DNA of 18,498 nucleotides, taken from contig JAEYOJ010000058.1 of the NCBI GenBank assembly GCA_023411815.1, positions 1-18,498 of the forward strand. Direction: 5' to 3'. A program made the position numbers and the translations under genes. This stretch comes from Pseudomonadota bacterium. GTDB lineage: Bacteria; Desulfobacterota; Desulfovibrionia; Desulfovibrionales; Desulfovibrionaceae. Shown here in pieces: positions 7,697 to 14,630 of the stretch. The notes beneath the pieces are model-generated. The model was given only the letters and a program-made list of their open reading frames with translations. It had not been told where the DNA came from and ran no database searches. The first letter of the stretch is position 1. Each line of letters starts with the position of its first letter.

Positions 7697-8905
7697 TCAG
7701 CTCTTTACCGGCTTCGAGCCGGGGGAATCTTCCTGGCCGCCCGCGCCTCCGGGCAATACGATGGCCGATCCGTCTTCCAGCAGATGCTGGCCCAGAGTGA
7801 TCACCAGGCCTTCGAGGCGCGGTTCCGTGACTTCGGCCCATTCACCTTCCGTGATGCCCACGGATACCGGCACGAAGCGGGCGAGAAGACCCTCGGTGTC
7901 AGCCAGGAATACCCCCTGCCGGCCATCGCGCACGGCAAGGGCCGATACCGGCACTGCCGTGACCTCGTTACGTTCGGCAAAACCCAGGCGCACACGGGCG
8001 AACATGCCGGGAGCAAGCTGGCCGTCGGTATTGGGCACGAGCACTTCCACGCGCCCCTGGCGCGAGGATTCCTGGAGCACGGGAGCTCGCCGCGCCACAC
8101 GGCCGTTGAAGATCTTTCCGGGAAGGGCGTCGGCAAGCACTTCGGCGGTCTGGCCGACCCTTACAAGGGGGAATTCGCGTTCGATGACGTTGACCACGGC
8201 GAGCAGGGGATCGAGGGTCACCACCGAGACGATGGGATCACCGACCTTGAGCGTGGCGCCTTCATCGGCGAAGCGCTCGCCCACGATGCGCTCCTGGTCG
8301 CCATCTTCCCAGGAGGCGTGAATTCGCGTGTAGGCCAGGCGTACCTTGGCCGTCTCAAGGGCGGCTTCCTTCTGGCGCACCTGTGCCAGGGCGACCTGGT
8401 GTTTGGCCCGGCAGGCATCGAAGTTCGCCTCGGCCTTGTCCAGCTCGGACTGGGAGACCACATTGCCCTCGCGCAGTTGCCGGGACCGGCTCAGGTCGCG
8501 ATCCGCCACGGTCAACGCGCTCCGGCATTCAATGACATTGGCCTTGGCCACTTCCAGCTCGGCCCGGGCCTGCTCAACCTGCTCGGCGTACTCGCGGCTG
8601 TCCAACTCGGCGATGAGCTGACCCTTGCGCACCGTGTCGCCGATGTTGACCAGCAGTCGCTCCAGGCGTCCGGCCACGTTGGGAGCCGCGACGAACTGGG
8701 CCTTGGGCAGCAGGGTGCCCGTGAATTCCGCCGTGTGACGCATGTTCGCGGTACGCACCGGCTGCACGGCCACGGTCACGGCGCCGGGCTTGCGTCCCCG
8801 GGCCGCGGCCGGTCCCTCGCCGGTCAGCCTGTCATAGACCTTCCAGCCGATGAGAGCCGCGCAGGCCAGCAAAAATCCGAAAAGCACCATCTTTTTCATG
8901 AACAT
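7697..8905 (-). CDS. RND periplasmic adaptor (membrane-fusion protein)
   Basis: This 402-residue protein is the HlyD/AcrA-type partner of the downstream permease. The N-terminus MFMKKMVLFGFLLACAALIG is hydrophobic; the LLAC could be a lipobox, but the hydrophobic stretch continues past the Cys, so a simple membrane anchor is equally likely. The domain order is standard: beta-barrel entry TAEFTGTLLPKAQ, lipoyl half-motif (GDTVRKGQLIAELDS), a long alpha-hairpin with AEQVEQARAELEVAKANV and QSELDKAEANFDACRAK, the second lipoyl half (FADEGATLKVGDPI), then the barrel and membrane-proximal domain. I chose ATG 8905 with GGAG upstream; ATG 8899 is the alternative. The longer frame to 9226 has no signal sequence. 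A 341-base leader separates it from its regulator. Confidence 0.9.
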   Translation of the reverse strand: MFMKKMVLFGFLLACAALIGWKVYDRLTGEGPAAARGRKPGAVTVAVQPVRTANMRHTAEFTGTLLPKAQFVAAPNVAGRLERLLVNIGDTVRKGQLIAELDSREYAEQVEQARAELEVAKANVIECRSALTVADRDLSRSRQLREGNVVSQSELDKAEANFDACRAKHQVALAQVRQKEAALETAKVRLAYTRIHASWEDGDQERIVGERFADEGATLKVGDPIVSVVTLDPLLAVVNVIEREFPLVRVGQTAEVLADALPGKIFNGRVARRAPVLQESSRQGRVEVLVPNTDGQLAPGMFARVRLGFAERNEVTAVPVSALAVRDGRQGVFLADTEGLLARFVPVSVGITEGEWAEVTEPRLEGLVITLGQHLLEDGSAIVLPGGAGGQEDSPGSKPVKS

Positions 8906-9249
8906 ACTACTCCAAAGGAAACCGATTGCGGCCTGCGGTTGCCAAAGAACCCAGCGTTTAGAAACAGGGCCCATCTGCCGTATCAGACGGAAAGTCCGCC
9001 TCAAGCCGCTCCCATGAGCCTCCCGACGATGCGTATCGTTTGGGTATTGATGGCTTTGCTCCTTCAGCGTCCCGCGATTTCCCACGTGCTGTCGCCCAGC
9101 CGAGCATAGAGCGTGCCTTCGATAATCATTTAGCAATATAAATAGGTTAGAGGTGCATTCTTCAGATGCTGTTCCATTTTGTGCAATGCGGTGCACATAT
9201 TCAGAATTTTTGCTGCACAAGTGCAAACTGCCTGCACAACTTCCATGGA
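8906..9249 (-). promoter_or_regulatory. Leader between TetR regulator and efflux genes
   Basis: No gene is evident in this 344-base stretch. The part next to the regulator is AT-rich and carries the TGCAC/GTGCA half-sites at 9181-9237. A hexamer TTGCAC (complement of 9181-9186) could act as a -35 for the efflux operon, but no good -10 is spaced correctly. The part next to the membrane-fusion gene is GC-rich leader with no structure I can name. Confidence 0.4.
9181..9237. promoter_or_regulatory. Cluster of TGCAC/GTGCA half-sites (candidate operator)
   Basis: Five copies of GTGCA or TGCAC fall within 57 bases: 9181-9185, 9191-9196 (GTGCAC), 9214-9218, 9221-9225 and 9233-9237. They form the palindromes GTGCA-N6-TGCAC and TGCAC-AA-GTGCA. 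The cluster lies just past the stop of the TetR gene and upstream of the membrane-fusion gene, the expected place for a repressor controlling the pump. Assignment to this TetR protein is inference. Confidence 0.5.
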
Positions 9250-9885
9250 CTACTCCAGATGAGCGCCGGATGCGGTCTGCGGACCGCCCGTGGGCGGCCG
9301 GGCTGTTCCGAGGCGGGCTCCGTTGATGAACATGTCGAGCATAAGCGTGTACTGTTGCGGATCAACGACGCGGTCTCCCGCGCTGCGAGTCACGGCACGC
9401 AACATGCCGAGCAGGAGTTCGGCCTGGAATTCCGGGACGATGTCGGTTCGCACGAGCCCGGCGGACACTCCGCGGCGCAACACATCGGCCATGGCTTCCA
9501 CCAGGTTCAGACGCCTGTGCATCCAGCGTTCGCGCAGGTCACCATGGTTGAAGGCCATGCGAGCGTCTTCGGACTGAATCATGCGGAACAACTCGCGACG
9601 CTTGGCAAAAAAGGAGCAGACTTCGCAGCAGGCATCCTGAAGCTGCTGCGCAAAGGGAGCTTGGCTGGATACCCTGCTGCGCAAAAGATCGCACAGGTCG
9701 TCAAGGCCCGAGGTCGTGACCTGGAAGAACAAGTCGTTCTTGTCACGGAAATAGGTATAGATGGTGCCCTTACCCACATGGGCCTCACGGGCGATATCGT
9801 CCAGGGTGATCTCATGGAAGCGGCGGCTGGTGAAGAGCTTTTCCGCCGCGGCCATGATCAGGGCGCGTTTACTGTTTGGCGGCAC
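9250..9885 (-). CDS. TetR/AcrR family regulator of the efflux operon
   Basis: The 211-residue protein starts at GTG 9885, preceded by a strong AGGAAGGA ribosome site. The TetR DNA-binding domain is clear: RALIMAAAEKLF, then the helix-turn-helix ITLDDIAREAHVGKGTIYTYFRDKNDLF at about residues 26-53. The C-terminal helical domain contains CCEVCSFFAKRRELFRM with three closely placed cysteines (two adjacent, a third two residues on), which might sense oxidants or metals, though nothing proves it. It lies upstream of and in the same direction as the adaptor and permease genes, so local control of efflux is the simplest reading. It is divergent from the DUF89-like gene across 240 bases. Confidence 0.88.
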   Translation of the reverse strand: MPPNSKRALIMAAAEKLFTSRRFHEITLDDIAREAHVGKGTIYTYFRDKNDLFFQVTTSGLDDLCDLLRSRVSSQAPFAQQLQDACCEVCSFFAKRRELFRMIQSEDARMAFNHGDLRERWMHRRLNLVEAMADVLRRGVSAGLVRTDIVPEFQAELLLGMLRAVTRSAGDRVVDPQQYTLMLDMFINGARLGTARPPTGGPQTASGAHLE

Positions 9886-10026
9886 GATTCCTTCCTTGAG
9901 CAGAACTGACTGGTCGGTTCCAGATATGCCCCCACATAAGGGAAGTCAATGCGCCCCAGCCGGAAGGCTTTCCCCGCCGGGTTTGCCCTGGCGGCCCGAC
10001 TATCGCCCGGTCGACTTTCATGATAA

Positions 10027-10054
10027 TTTGATTCAGGTTTTCTCATAAATCAAA
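10027..10054. promoter_or_regulatory. Inverted repeat in the TetR/DUF89 intergenic region
   Basis: Perfect 7-base arms TTTGATT (10027-10033) and AATCAAA (10048-10054) are spaced by 14 bases, so their centres are 21 bases apart, two helical turns. It sits in the AT-rich middle of the divergent gap (9886-10125). This geometry suits a dimeric regulator. The motif differs from the TGCAC cluster, so a different regulator may bind here. Confidence 0.35.
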
Positions 10055-10125
10055 CAATCCGAGGCGCATACCGGTCTCCCGCAGGGGGCAGGGCCTCGTG
10101 CAAGCCTTACACGGAGCGATACCGC

Positions 10126-11871
10126 ATGACAGGCCCGCTGCAGATATCTCTCGCCAAGGACCTGCGCTGGGGCAAGGACCCCAAGCTCGACGCGTGGATC
10201 AACCACTTCAAGACCGAGAACAATGTCGAATACCTGCTCAATCCCGAGAAGGTCGCTTCCGACGAGCAACTGCGCTTCATGGTCGCCCTGGGCGAAGACC
10301 AGGCCTTTTTTCCCTGCTCGGACGAAACCCTGCGCCTGCTCATGCAGAAGACTCCGCCCAAGGAGCTCATTCACGAGTACAATCGCATCTGGCGCTTCAT
10401 CATCAAGCTCGTGCGCCACAGGGGACTGGACAAGTATACCGAGCGGCGCATCATCCAGTACTGCCGCCATCGCTTCAAGCACCACCTGGCCTCTCGCATC
10501 ATGATCCCCTCGCGCCTCGTCAAGCGCCTTGCGAGCATCGCGCTGACCCAGCTCGTCCTGGAAGACCCCTACGAGGAGCGCAAGCAGCGCGAAAACCAGC
10601 GTGCCCTGAATTTCCTGCGCAAGTCCTCCACGGACAAGCTCATCCATTCCTGCCCGCCGGAATGCGCCGTGTGCACGGACACACGCGAGCTGCGCGGCGA
10701 TCTGGACTTCTTGGAACTCAGGCGGCTCCTGTACCTGTCCACCATGAACACCCTCTGGGAGGATGCCTCGCCCTCGCAACTCGACGTGGAGCAGGAGCTG
10801 CAGAAACCCTGCGGCGAGTGCTCCCATCTCCGCCTGCTGCTCGGCACCGAGGAGGATGAGCCCAAGAAGATCCTGTATCTGCCGGATACGAGCGGCGGCT
10901 TCGTGTTCGACCTGGCCATCATCCGCAGGCTCCTGCGCATGGGGCATCAGGTCGTGCTGGCCCTCAAGGCGGGTTTCCTTTTCTCCACTCCGACCATGTG
11001 GGACATCGCGAGTGATCCGGTGCTCAAGGAGCTTATCAGCGGTGCGCACGTGATCCCGGACATGATCATCTCCAAGAAAGGCCTGCTGCAGCATCTGCGC
11101 GAGCACCGTTTCCTGATCATTTCCGACGGCACGCGCGAGCAGCTCAACCTGTACAAGACGAGCGTGACCTTCGCGCGGGCCTGGAAGGAGTGCGACCTGG
11201 TGCTGGCCAAGGGAGGCCGCAATTTCCAGAACCTGATCCAGTGCAGCCACGAGTTCACTCGGGATATCGCCAGCTTCCATCGCGACAAGGACGGCAAGTT
11301 CCGCCTCTACTGCAAGACCAGGGCGCGCTCGGTGCGCAAGTTCACCGAGGCCGACCTGACCGGAATGGCTGACCGCATCATCGCGAATATGCGCGAGGCC
11401 AAGGAGCAGGGCAGGACCGTCATGTTCTATTCCGCGATCATCGGCTCCATCCCGGGCCAGACCAAGACCGCGACCCGCGTGGTGGATACGTTTGTCCAGC
11501 ACCTGCGCTCCAAGCTGGACAATGCCTTCATCATCAATCCAGGCGAGCATTTCGAGGAAGGCATGGACGGCGACGACCTCATGTTCATGTGGGAGCGCGT
11601 GCAGCGCAGCGGGCTGCTGGATGTCTGGCGCTTCCAGACCGTGGAGGACGTGGAAGCGAGTTTCGCGCTCATGGGCAAGAAGGTGCCGCCCATATGGTCG
11701 GGCAAGGATTCGACCTTCTCCACGGGTTGCACCCAGGAGATGCGCATCGCCCTGGAAACGCAGAAACGCCATCCCGAACTGCAGATCATCGGCCCCAGTG
11801 CCGAGAAGTTCTTCCGCCGCGCCGAATACGGCGTCGGCAAGTACTACGACGCCGGCATCAAGGTCATGTAA
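10126..11871 (+). CDS. DUF89/ARMT1-like protein with extra cysteine clusters
   Basis: This 581-residue protein resembles the DUF89 damage-control phosphatase/ARMT1 fold in its central part. It has KKILYLPDTSGGFVFDLAIIRRLL at about 247-270 (family pattern YLxDNxGExxFD), SDGTREQLNLYKTS near 333-346, and DLVLAKGGRNFQNL near 357-370 (family pattern DLVIAKGxxNFE). The usual DNAGE is DTSGG here, so the metal/active site is altered and ordinary phosphatase activity is uncertain. A helical N-terminal domain of about 170 residues and a C-terminal domain of about 190 residues extend it well beyond the usual family length. Five cysteines (176, 180, 183, 229, 232) form CPPEC-AVC and CGEC clusters just before the core. 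GGAG lies 9 bases before the ATG. It appears to be transcribed alone. Confidence 0.6.
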   Translation: MTGPLQISLAKDLRWGKDPKLDAWINHFKTENNVEYLLNPEKVASDEQLRFMVALGEDQAFFPCSDETLRLLMQKTPPKELIHEYNRIWRFIIKLVRHRGLDKYTERRIIQYCRHRFKHHLASRIMIPSRLVKRLASIALTQLVLEDPYEERKQRENQRALNFLRKSSTDKLIHSCPPECAVCTDTRELRGDLDFLELRRLLYLSTMNTLWEDASPSQLDVEQELQKPCGECSHLRLLLGTEEDEPKKILYLPDTSGGFVFDLAIIRRLLRMGHQVVLALKAGFLFSTPTMWDIASDPVLKELISGAHVIPDMIISKKGLLQHLREHRFLIISDGTREQLNLYKTSVTFARAWKECDLVLAKGGRNFQNLIQCSHEFTRDIASFHRDKDGKFRLYCKTRARSVRKFTEADLTGMADRIIANMREAKEQGRTVMFYSAIIGSIPGQTKTATRVVDTFVQHLRSKLDNAFIINPGEHFEEGMDGDDLMFMWERVQRSGLLDVWRFQTVEDVEASFALMGKKVPPIWSGKDSTFSTGCTQEMRIALETQKRHPELQIIGPSAEKFFRRAEYGVGKYYDAGIKVM

Positions 11872-11892
11872 GCCGTTGTACTTCTGCGCTAC

Positions 11893-11928
11893 ACAAGACT
11901 GGGAGGAATGACACTCTCCCAGTCTTGT
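11893..11928 (+). terminator. Strong hairpin after the DUF89-like gene
   Basis: Perfect 13-base arms ACAAGACTGGGAG (11893-11905) and CTCCCAGTCTTGT (11916-11928) enclose a 10-base loop, 21 bases after the stop codon. A small hairpin with a GAAA tetraloop (CGTC-GAAA-GACG) follows immediately. There is no T run, so it may be an RNA-stabilising 3' end rather than a textbook intrinsic terminator. Confidence 0.65.
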
Positions 11929-12067
11929 CGTCGAAAGACGGCGATTATGATTTCAAGGCTCACCAAAACCTATCGCAGTATCTCACGGTAATTGATGTCC
12001 GTATGGTATTCGCATAATAGCTAGATTCTGCAGATTGCTTTTATATTTTGCAGGATCTGTGGTATCG

Positions 12068-12094
12068 TTGTCTGTTGCATCATCATTGTATTAA
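12068..12094 (+). promoter_or_regulatory. Weak candidate promoter for the small membrane protein
   Basis: TTGTCT (12068-12073) and TATTAA (12089-12094) are 15 bases apart, about 35 bases before the start codon at 12129. The spacing is short, so this is only a candidate. The surrounding 11940-12128 is AT-rich and has no gene. Confidence 0.25.
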
Positions 12095-12128
12095 TATGCT
12101 GCATTAGCTTCACTAAAGAGGAGAAATC

Positions 12129-12320
12129 GTGAACTATAACTTCGTCATGTTGCTTATATCAATAGCAGTCGGTTTTTATCTGGCTGCCTGTGCAATTTGC
12201 GCATCTGGTAAAAAGCAAAAGATATTTGGTTTCATATCGCTTACATGCTTCATTTTTGCCTATACTCTGGCCGGGCAAGGCTTTGATGCAGCTGCTTATC
12301 TTCAAAAACTATTTAGGTGA
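12129..12320 (+). CDS. Small two-helix membrane protein, unknown function
   Basis: I do not recognise this 63-residue protein. It has two hydrophobic segments, about residues 5-25 (VMLLISIAVGFYLAACAIC) and 33-50 (FGFISLTCFIFAYTLAG), joined by a short basic loop (SGKKQK), which predicts a helical hairpin in the inner membrane with a cytosolic loop. Coding is supported by a strong ribosome site (AAAGAGGAGAAA ending 2 bases before a GTG start) and by the hydrophobic pattern. The gene and its flanks are distinctly AT-rich against the GC-rich neighbours, suggesting acquired DNA or a fast-evolving small gene. It stands alone between the DUF89-like gene and a dispersed repeat. Confidence 0.6.
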   Translation: MNYNFVMLLISIAVGFYLAACAICASGKKQKIFGFISLTCFIFAYTLAGQGFDAAAYLQKLFR

Positions 12321-12328
12321 TTATCCAA

Positions 12329-12412
12329 ATAGAGCATTTTGCCTTTGAAAATGCTCGGGAAGCCGTGCAACGGCATGGCTTGTCGCTAGCTTCGGCGTAG
12401 GCGCAATTCACT
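12329..12412 (-). repeat. Dispersed double-hairpin repeat, copy 2 (inverted)
   Basis: On the - strand this 84-base segment aligns with 126-208. The two hairpins are retained: arms GAGCATTTT/AAAATGCTC enclose a 7-base loop (12332-12356). AAGCCGTGC pairs with GCATGGCTT across a 4-base loop with one G-T pair (12360-12381). Loop sequences differ between the copies while stems hold. The next bases (12413-12565) carry a CTTAAA/TTTAAG inverted repeat at about 12439-12459 and no other gene. Confidence 0.75.
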
Positions 12413-12565
12413 TGCGCCGTCAACGCCGGAGCGGGCGTCTTAAAACAAGCTGCTTTAAGAAGACCCGTGATTACGGTTTGATGCCTGATTAAGAAAGTGC
12501 CTCCAGCGATGGGGCATAAGGGGTTTACTCATCTCCCAACTGGACATCATTGCAGGCCCGGCATA

Positions 12566-13417
12566 ATGACCACGCCCATGAATACGAACAACAACCGCCT
12601 GCCCATCGGGGTCTTCGACTCCGGTGTGGGCGGGCTAACGGTATTGCGGGCGCTGCGCGAGCTGTTGCCGGCTGAGGATTTCCGGTACCTGGGCGATACG
12701 GCCCGGCTGCCGTACGGCACCAAGAGCCGGGAGTCGGTGGTGCGCTATGCGCTGCAAAGCTCGCGGCATCTGGTGGCGCAGGGCGTGAAGCTGCTGGTGG
12801 TGGCCTGCAACACGGCCACGGCGGCGGCGCTGCCGGACCTGGCGGAAGCGTATCCGGGCATTCCGGTGGTCGGTGTGGTCAAGCCGGGGGCCAGGGCCGG
12901 TTGCGCCTTCAATACCAACGGCCGCATCGCGGTCCTGGCCACGGAAAGCACGGTGCAGGGCGGGGCATACCAGGACGCGATCCGGGAACTGTGCCCGCAC
13001 ATGCGCATCGAGGCGGCGGCCTGCTCGCTTTTCGTGTCCCTTGCCGAGGAAGGCTGGACCGAAGGGCCTCTGGTGGAGGGCATCGCTAAACGCTACCTGG
13101 AGCCCTTGTTCGCGCGTTTCGGAAACGAGCCGCCGACGAGCCTGGTGCTGGGCTGTACGCATTTTCCGGTGCTGGCCGGAGCCATCGCCAAGGTGGCGGG
13201 GGAGGGGGTGACGGTCATCGACTCGGCCGTGACCACAGCCCAGGAGGTGCGGGAACTGCTCGTGCATCACGGGCTGAGCCATCCTGAACCGGATCGGCCG
13301 GACGCGGGGAAGACGTGTTTCCTTGCCACGGACGGGCGCGAGCGGTTTGCCCGTGTGGGCAGCATCTTCCTGGGGCGCGCCATCGATCTCGCGGAAGTCT
13401 CGATCGTCGATCTTTAG
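12566..13417 (+). CDS. murI: Glutamate racemase
   Basis: This 283-residue enzyme converts L-glutamate to D-glutamate for peptidoglycan synthesis in the cytoplasm. All signature elements are present: IGVFDSGVGGLTV with Asp18, YLGDTARLPYGTKS (41-54), the first catalytic cysteine in VVACNTATAAA (Cys81), and the second in LVLGCTHFP (Cys197, His199). Length is normal for the family. The start is not certain: I use ATG 12566, though ATG 12578 is possible; a GTG at 12497 would add 23 residues unlike other racemases. The ribosome site is weak. It appears to be a single-gene unit; the low-confidence reverse ORF at 13414-13680 overlaps its last 4 bases. Confidence 0.95.
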   Translation: MTTPMNTNNNRLPIGVFDSGVGGLTVLRALRELLPAEDFRYLGDTARLPYGTKSRESVVRYALQSSRHLVAQGVKLLVVACNTATAAALPDLAEAYPGIPVVGVVKPGARAGCAFNTNGRIAVLATESTVQGGAYQDAIRELCPHMRIEAAACSLFVSLAEEGWTEGPLVEGIAKRYLEPLFARFGNEPPTSLVLGCTHFPVLAGAIAKVAGEGVTVIDSAVTTAQEVRELLVHHGLSHPEPDRPDAGKTCFLATDGRERFARVGSIFLGRAIDLAEVSIVDL

Positions 13418-13680
13418 TCAGCGGCCAGTTCGCTATACCGTCTGTCGTGGCCGCGTGAGCCGCGCGGATTCCTTTCGCTCGGCGTGACCAGGCAATTGGT
13501 CATGTCCGTGCGGGGCGAGTCGGCGTCGCAGGGCGTGAAGGTGCAGCCTGTGCCTGCTACACGGTAAAGAAGCCTTGCGCCATCGGTATCGTATGGCTCT
13601 GCGCTCCGCCGCGGGTGATCTTGATTTAAGACCGCGTCGTGCGCCGCCTTGCGCGGCAGCGTTGTGAATCCTTTCCGCAT
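13414..13680 (-). CDS. Hypothetical protein, doubtful
   Basis: An 88-residue frame runs against the racemase gene and overlaps its last 4 bases. It has no recognisable domain, no signal peptide and no clear ribosome site before the ATG at 13680. GC-rich third positions over its second half (TPCDADSPRTDMTN onward) are the only hint of coding. It may equally be non-coding spacer: bases 13485-13502 contain a small hairpin (TGACCA/TGGTCA), and a TATAAT at 13680-13685 could serve the exported-protein gene on the other strand. Confidence 0.22.
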   Translation of the reverse strand: MRKGFTTLPRKAAHDAVLNQDHPRRSAEPYDTDGARLLYRVAGTGCTFTPCDADSPRTDMTNCLVTPSERNPRGSRGHDRRYSELAAD

Positions 13681-13728
13681 ATAATCACCGTCGATCCCTG
13701 CCTGCTATTCCGTAAGCTGCCGAAATGC

Positions 13729-13750
13729 AGCCGCAAAGCTTCCTGCGGCT
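13729..13750. other. GC-rich hairpin in the gap before the exported protein
   Basis: Arms AGCCGCA (13729-13735) and TGCGGCT (13744-13750) enclose an 8-base loop, followed by TTCTCCCT. It lies about 310 bases after the racemase and 90 before the next gene, so it could be a leader hairpin or weak terminator. The rest of 13681-13841 shows nothing I can name except the strong ribosome site at its end. Confidence 0.3.
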
Positions 13751-13841
13751 TTCTCCCTGGCCCCGTTCCCGGCGACCTTGCGATGACGTAATATCGGTCG
13801 ATTCCGAGAGCCGGGCAACCAGCAAGTCAGAAGGAGGAACC

Positions 13842-14570
13842 ATGAAAGCTGTCAGGTTGACCTTTGCATTGCTCCTGGTCCTTTCTCTTGGTGTGGCGCA
13901 GGCCTGGGCACAAGCAAGCTCCCAGGGCCAGGGCGAAAGCCAGCCCCGGTCGGAAACGTCAGGCCGGACCGATCAGGGCCTGCAGGCCGGGCAGGAGGTG
14001 GTTGTGCCGCCGCAGAGGGTCTACACCGATACGGCCCAAACCCAGGCCACGGTGCAGGCCGTGGACAAGGATGCGCGCATCCTCACCCTGGCCACGCAGG
14101 ACGGAGGGAGCGTGAAGGTCAAGGTTGGCGAGGACGTGCAGGCCTTCGACCAGGTGCAGGCCGGCGATACCATCAACGTCGAGTACTATGAATCCGTGGC
14201 CGTGGGCCTGTTGCGCCCGACCGAATCGACTCCGGGCGTCGAATCCGTGACCGTTTACGGTGAGCCGGAAGGCGGAGGGCCGGGAGCGGCGGTCGCCGAT
14301 GTCGTGACCGTGACCGCAATGGTGGAGGACGTGAACAAGCAGGAGCGTACCGTGACCCTGGGCCTGCCTGATGGCTCGGCGGTAGTGAAGGTCGATGAAA
14401 GCGTGCGTAACTTCGATAAGATCGAAAAGGGCGACGAAGTGGTGGTCATGCACACCGAAGCCTTGGCCACGAGCCTGGAGAAGCAGAGCGGACAGGGACA
14501 GCAGGAGATGGGAACGCAGGAGCAGGGCAGCCAATCCGGCAGCCAGGACCAGCGGGAACAGCCGCAGTAG
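13842..14570 (+). CDS. Exported protein with two tandem copies of a small beta domain
   Basis: The 242-residue protein starts at ATG 13842 with AAGGAGGAA just upstream. A signal peptide covers MKAVRLTFALLLVLSLGVAQAWA (cleavage after about residue 23), sending it to the periplasm. The mature part has a Gln/Ser-rich linker, then repeat 1 (about 66-123: ATVQAVDKDARILTL, VGEDVQAFDQVQAGDTINVEYYESVAVGL) and repeat 2 (about 155-213: AMVEDVNKQERTVTL, VDESVRNFDKIEKGDEVVVMHTEALATSL). It ends in a Gln-rich tail. The repeats align well, so this is an internal duplication. Proteins with this strand-rich, FDxIxxGD-containing domain are common as uncharacterised periplasmic proteins in proteobacteria; no function can be assigned. 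Confidence 0.75.
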   Translation: MKAVRLTFALLLVLSLGVAQAWAQASSQGQGESQPRSETSGRTDQGLQAGQEVVVPPQRVYTDTAQTQATVQAVDKDARILTLATQDGGSVKVKVGEDVQAFDQVQAGDTINVEYYESVAVGLLRPTESTPGVESVTVYGEPEGGGPGAAVADVVTVTAMVEDVNKQERTVTLGLPDGSAVVKVDESVRNFDKIEKGDEVVVMHTEALATSLEKQSGQGQQEMGTQEQGSQSGSQDQREQPQ

Positions 14571-14598
14571 GCTCTTGTCGATCGATCTCGTGAAGACA

Positions 14599-14622
14599 CG
14601 GCCCCGGCCTCGACCGGGGCCG
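14599..14622. terminator. GC-rich bidirectional hairpin between convergent genes
   Basis: Perfect 9-base arms CGGCCCCGG (14599-14607) and CCGGGGCCG (14614-14622) with a 6-base loop lie between the exported-protein stop (14570) and the - strand MBL-fold gene stop (14631). Position and stability suit a shared terminator, although T runs are lacking. Confidence 0.6.
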
Positions 14623-14630
14623 CAGCAGTC

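Noticed and set aside
6097..7800. Long + strand open frame of 567 codons opposite the RND permease
   Set aside because: The translation is His/Gln/Gly-rich nonsense typical of the complement of a GC-rich coding region; the permease on the other strand is unmistakable.
7559..9109. Long + strand open frame opposite the membrane-fusion gene
   Set aside because: It is a shadow of a well-supported adaptor gene with lipoyl and hairpin domains.
10033..11772. Long - strand open frame opposite the DUF89-like gene
   Set aside because: No domain features and no start signals; the + strand protein has family motifs.
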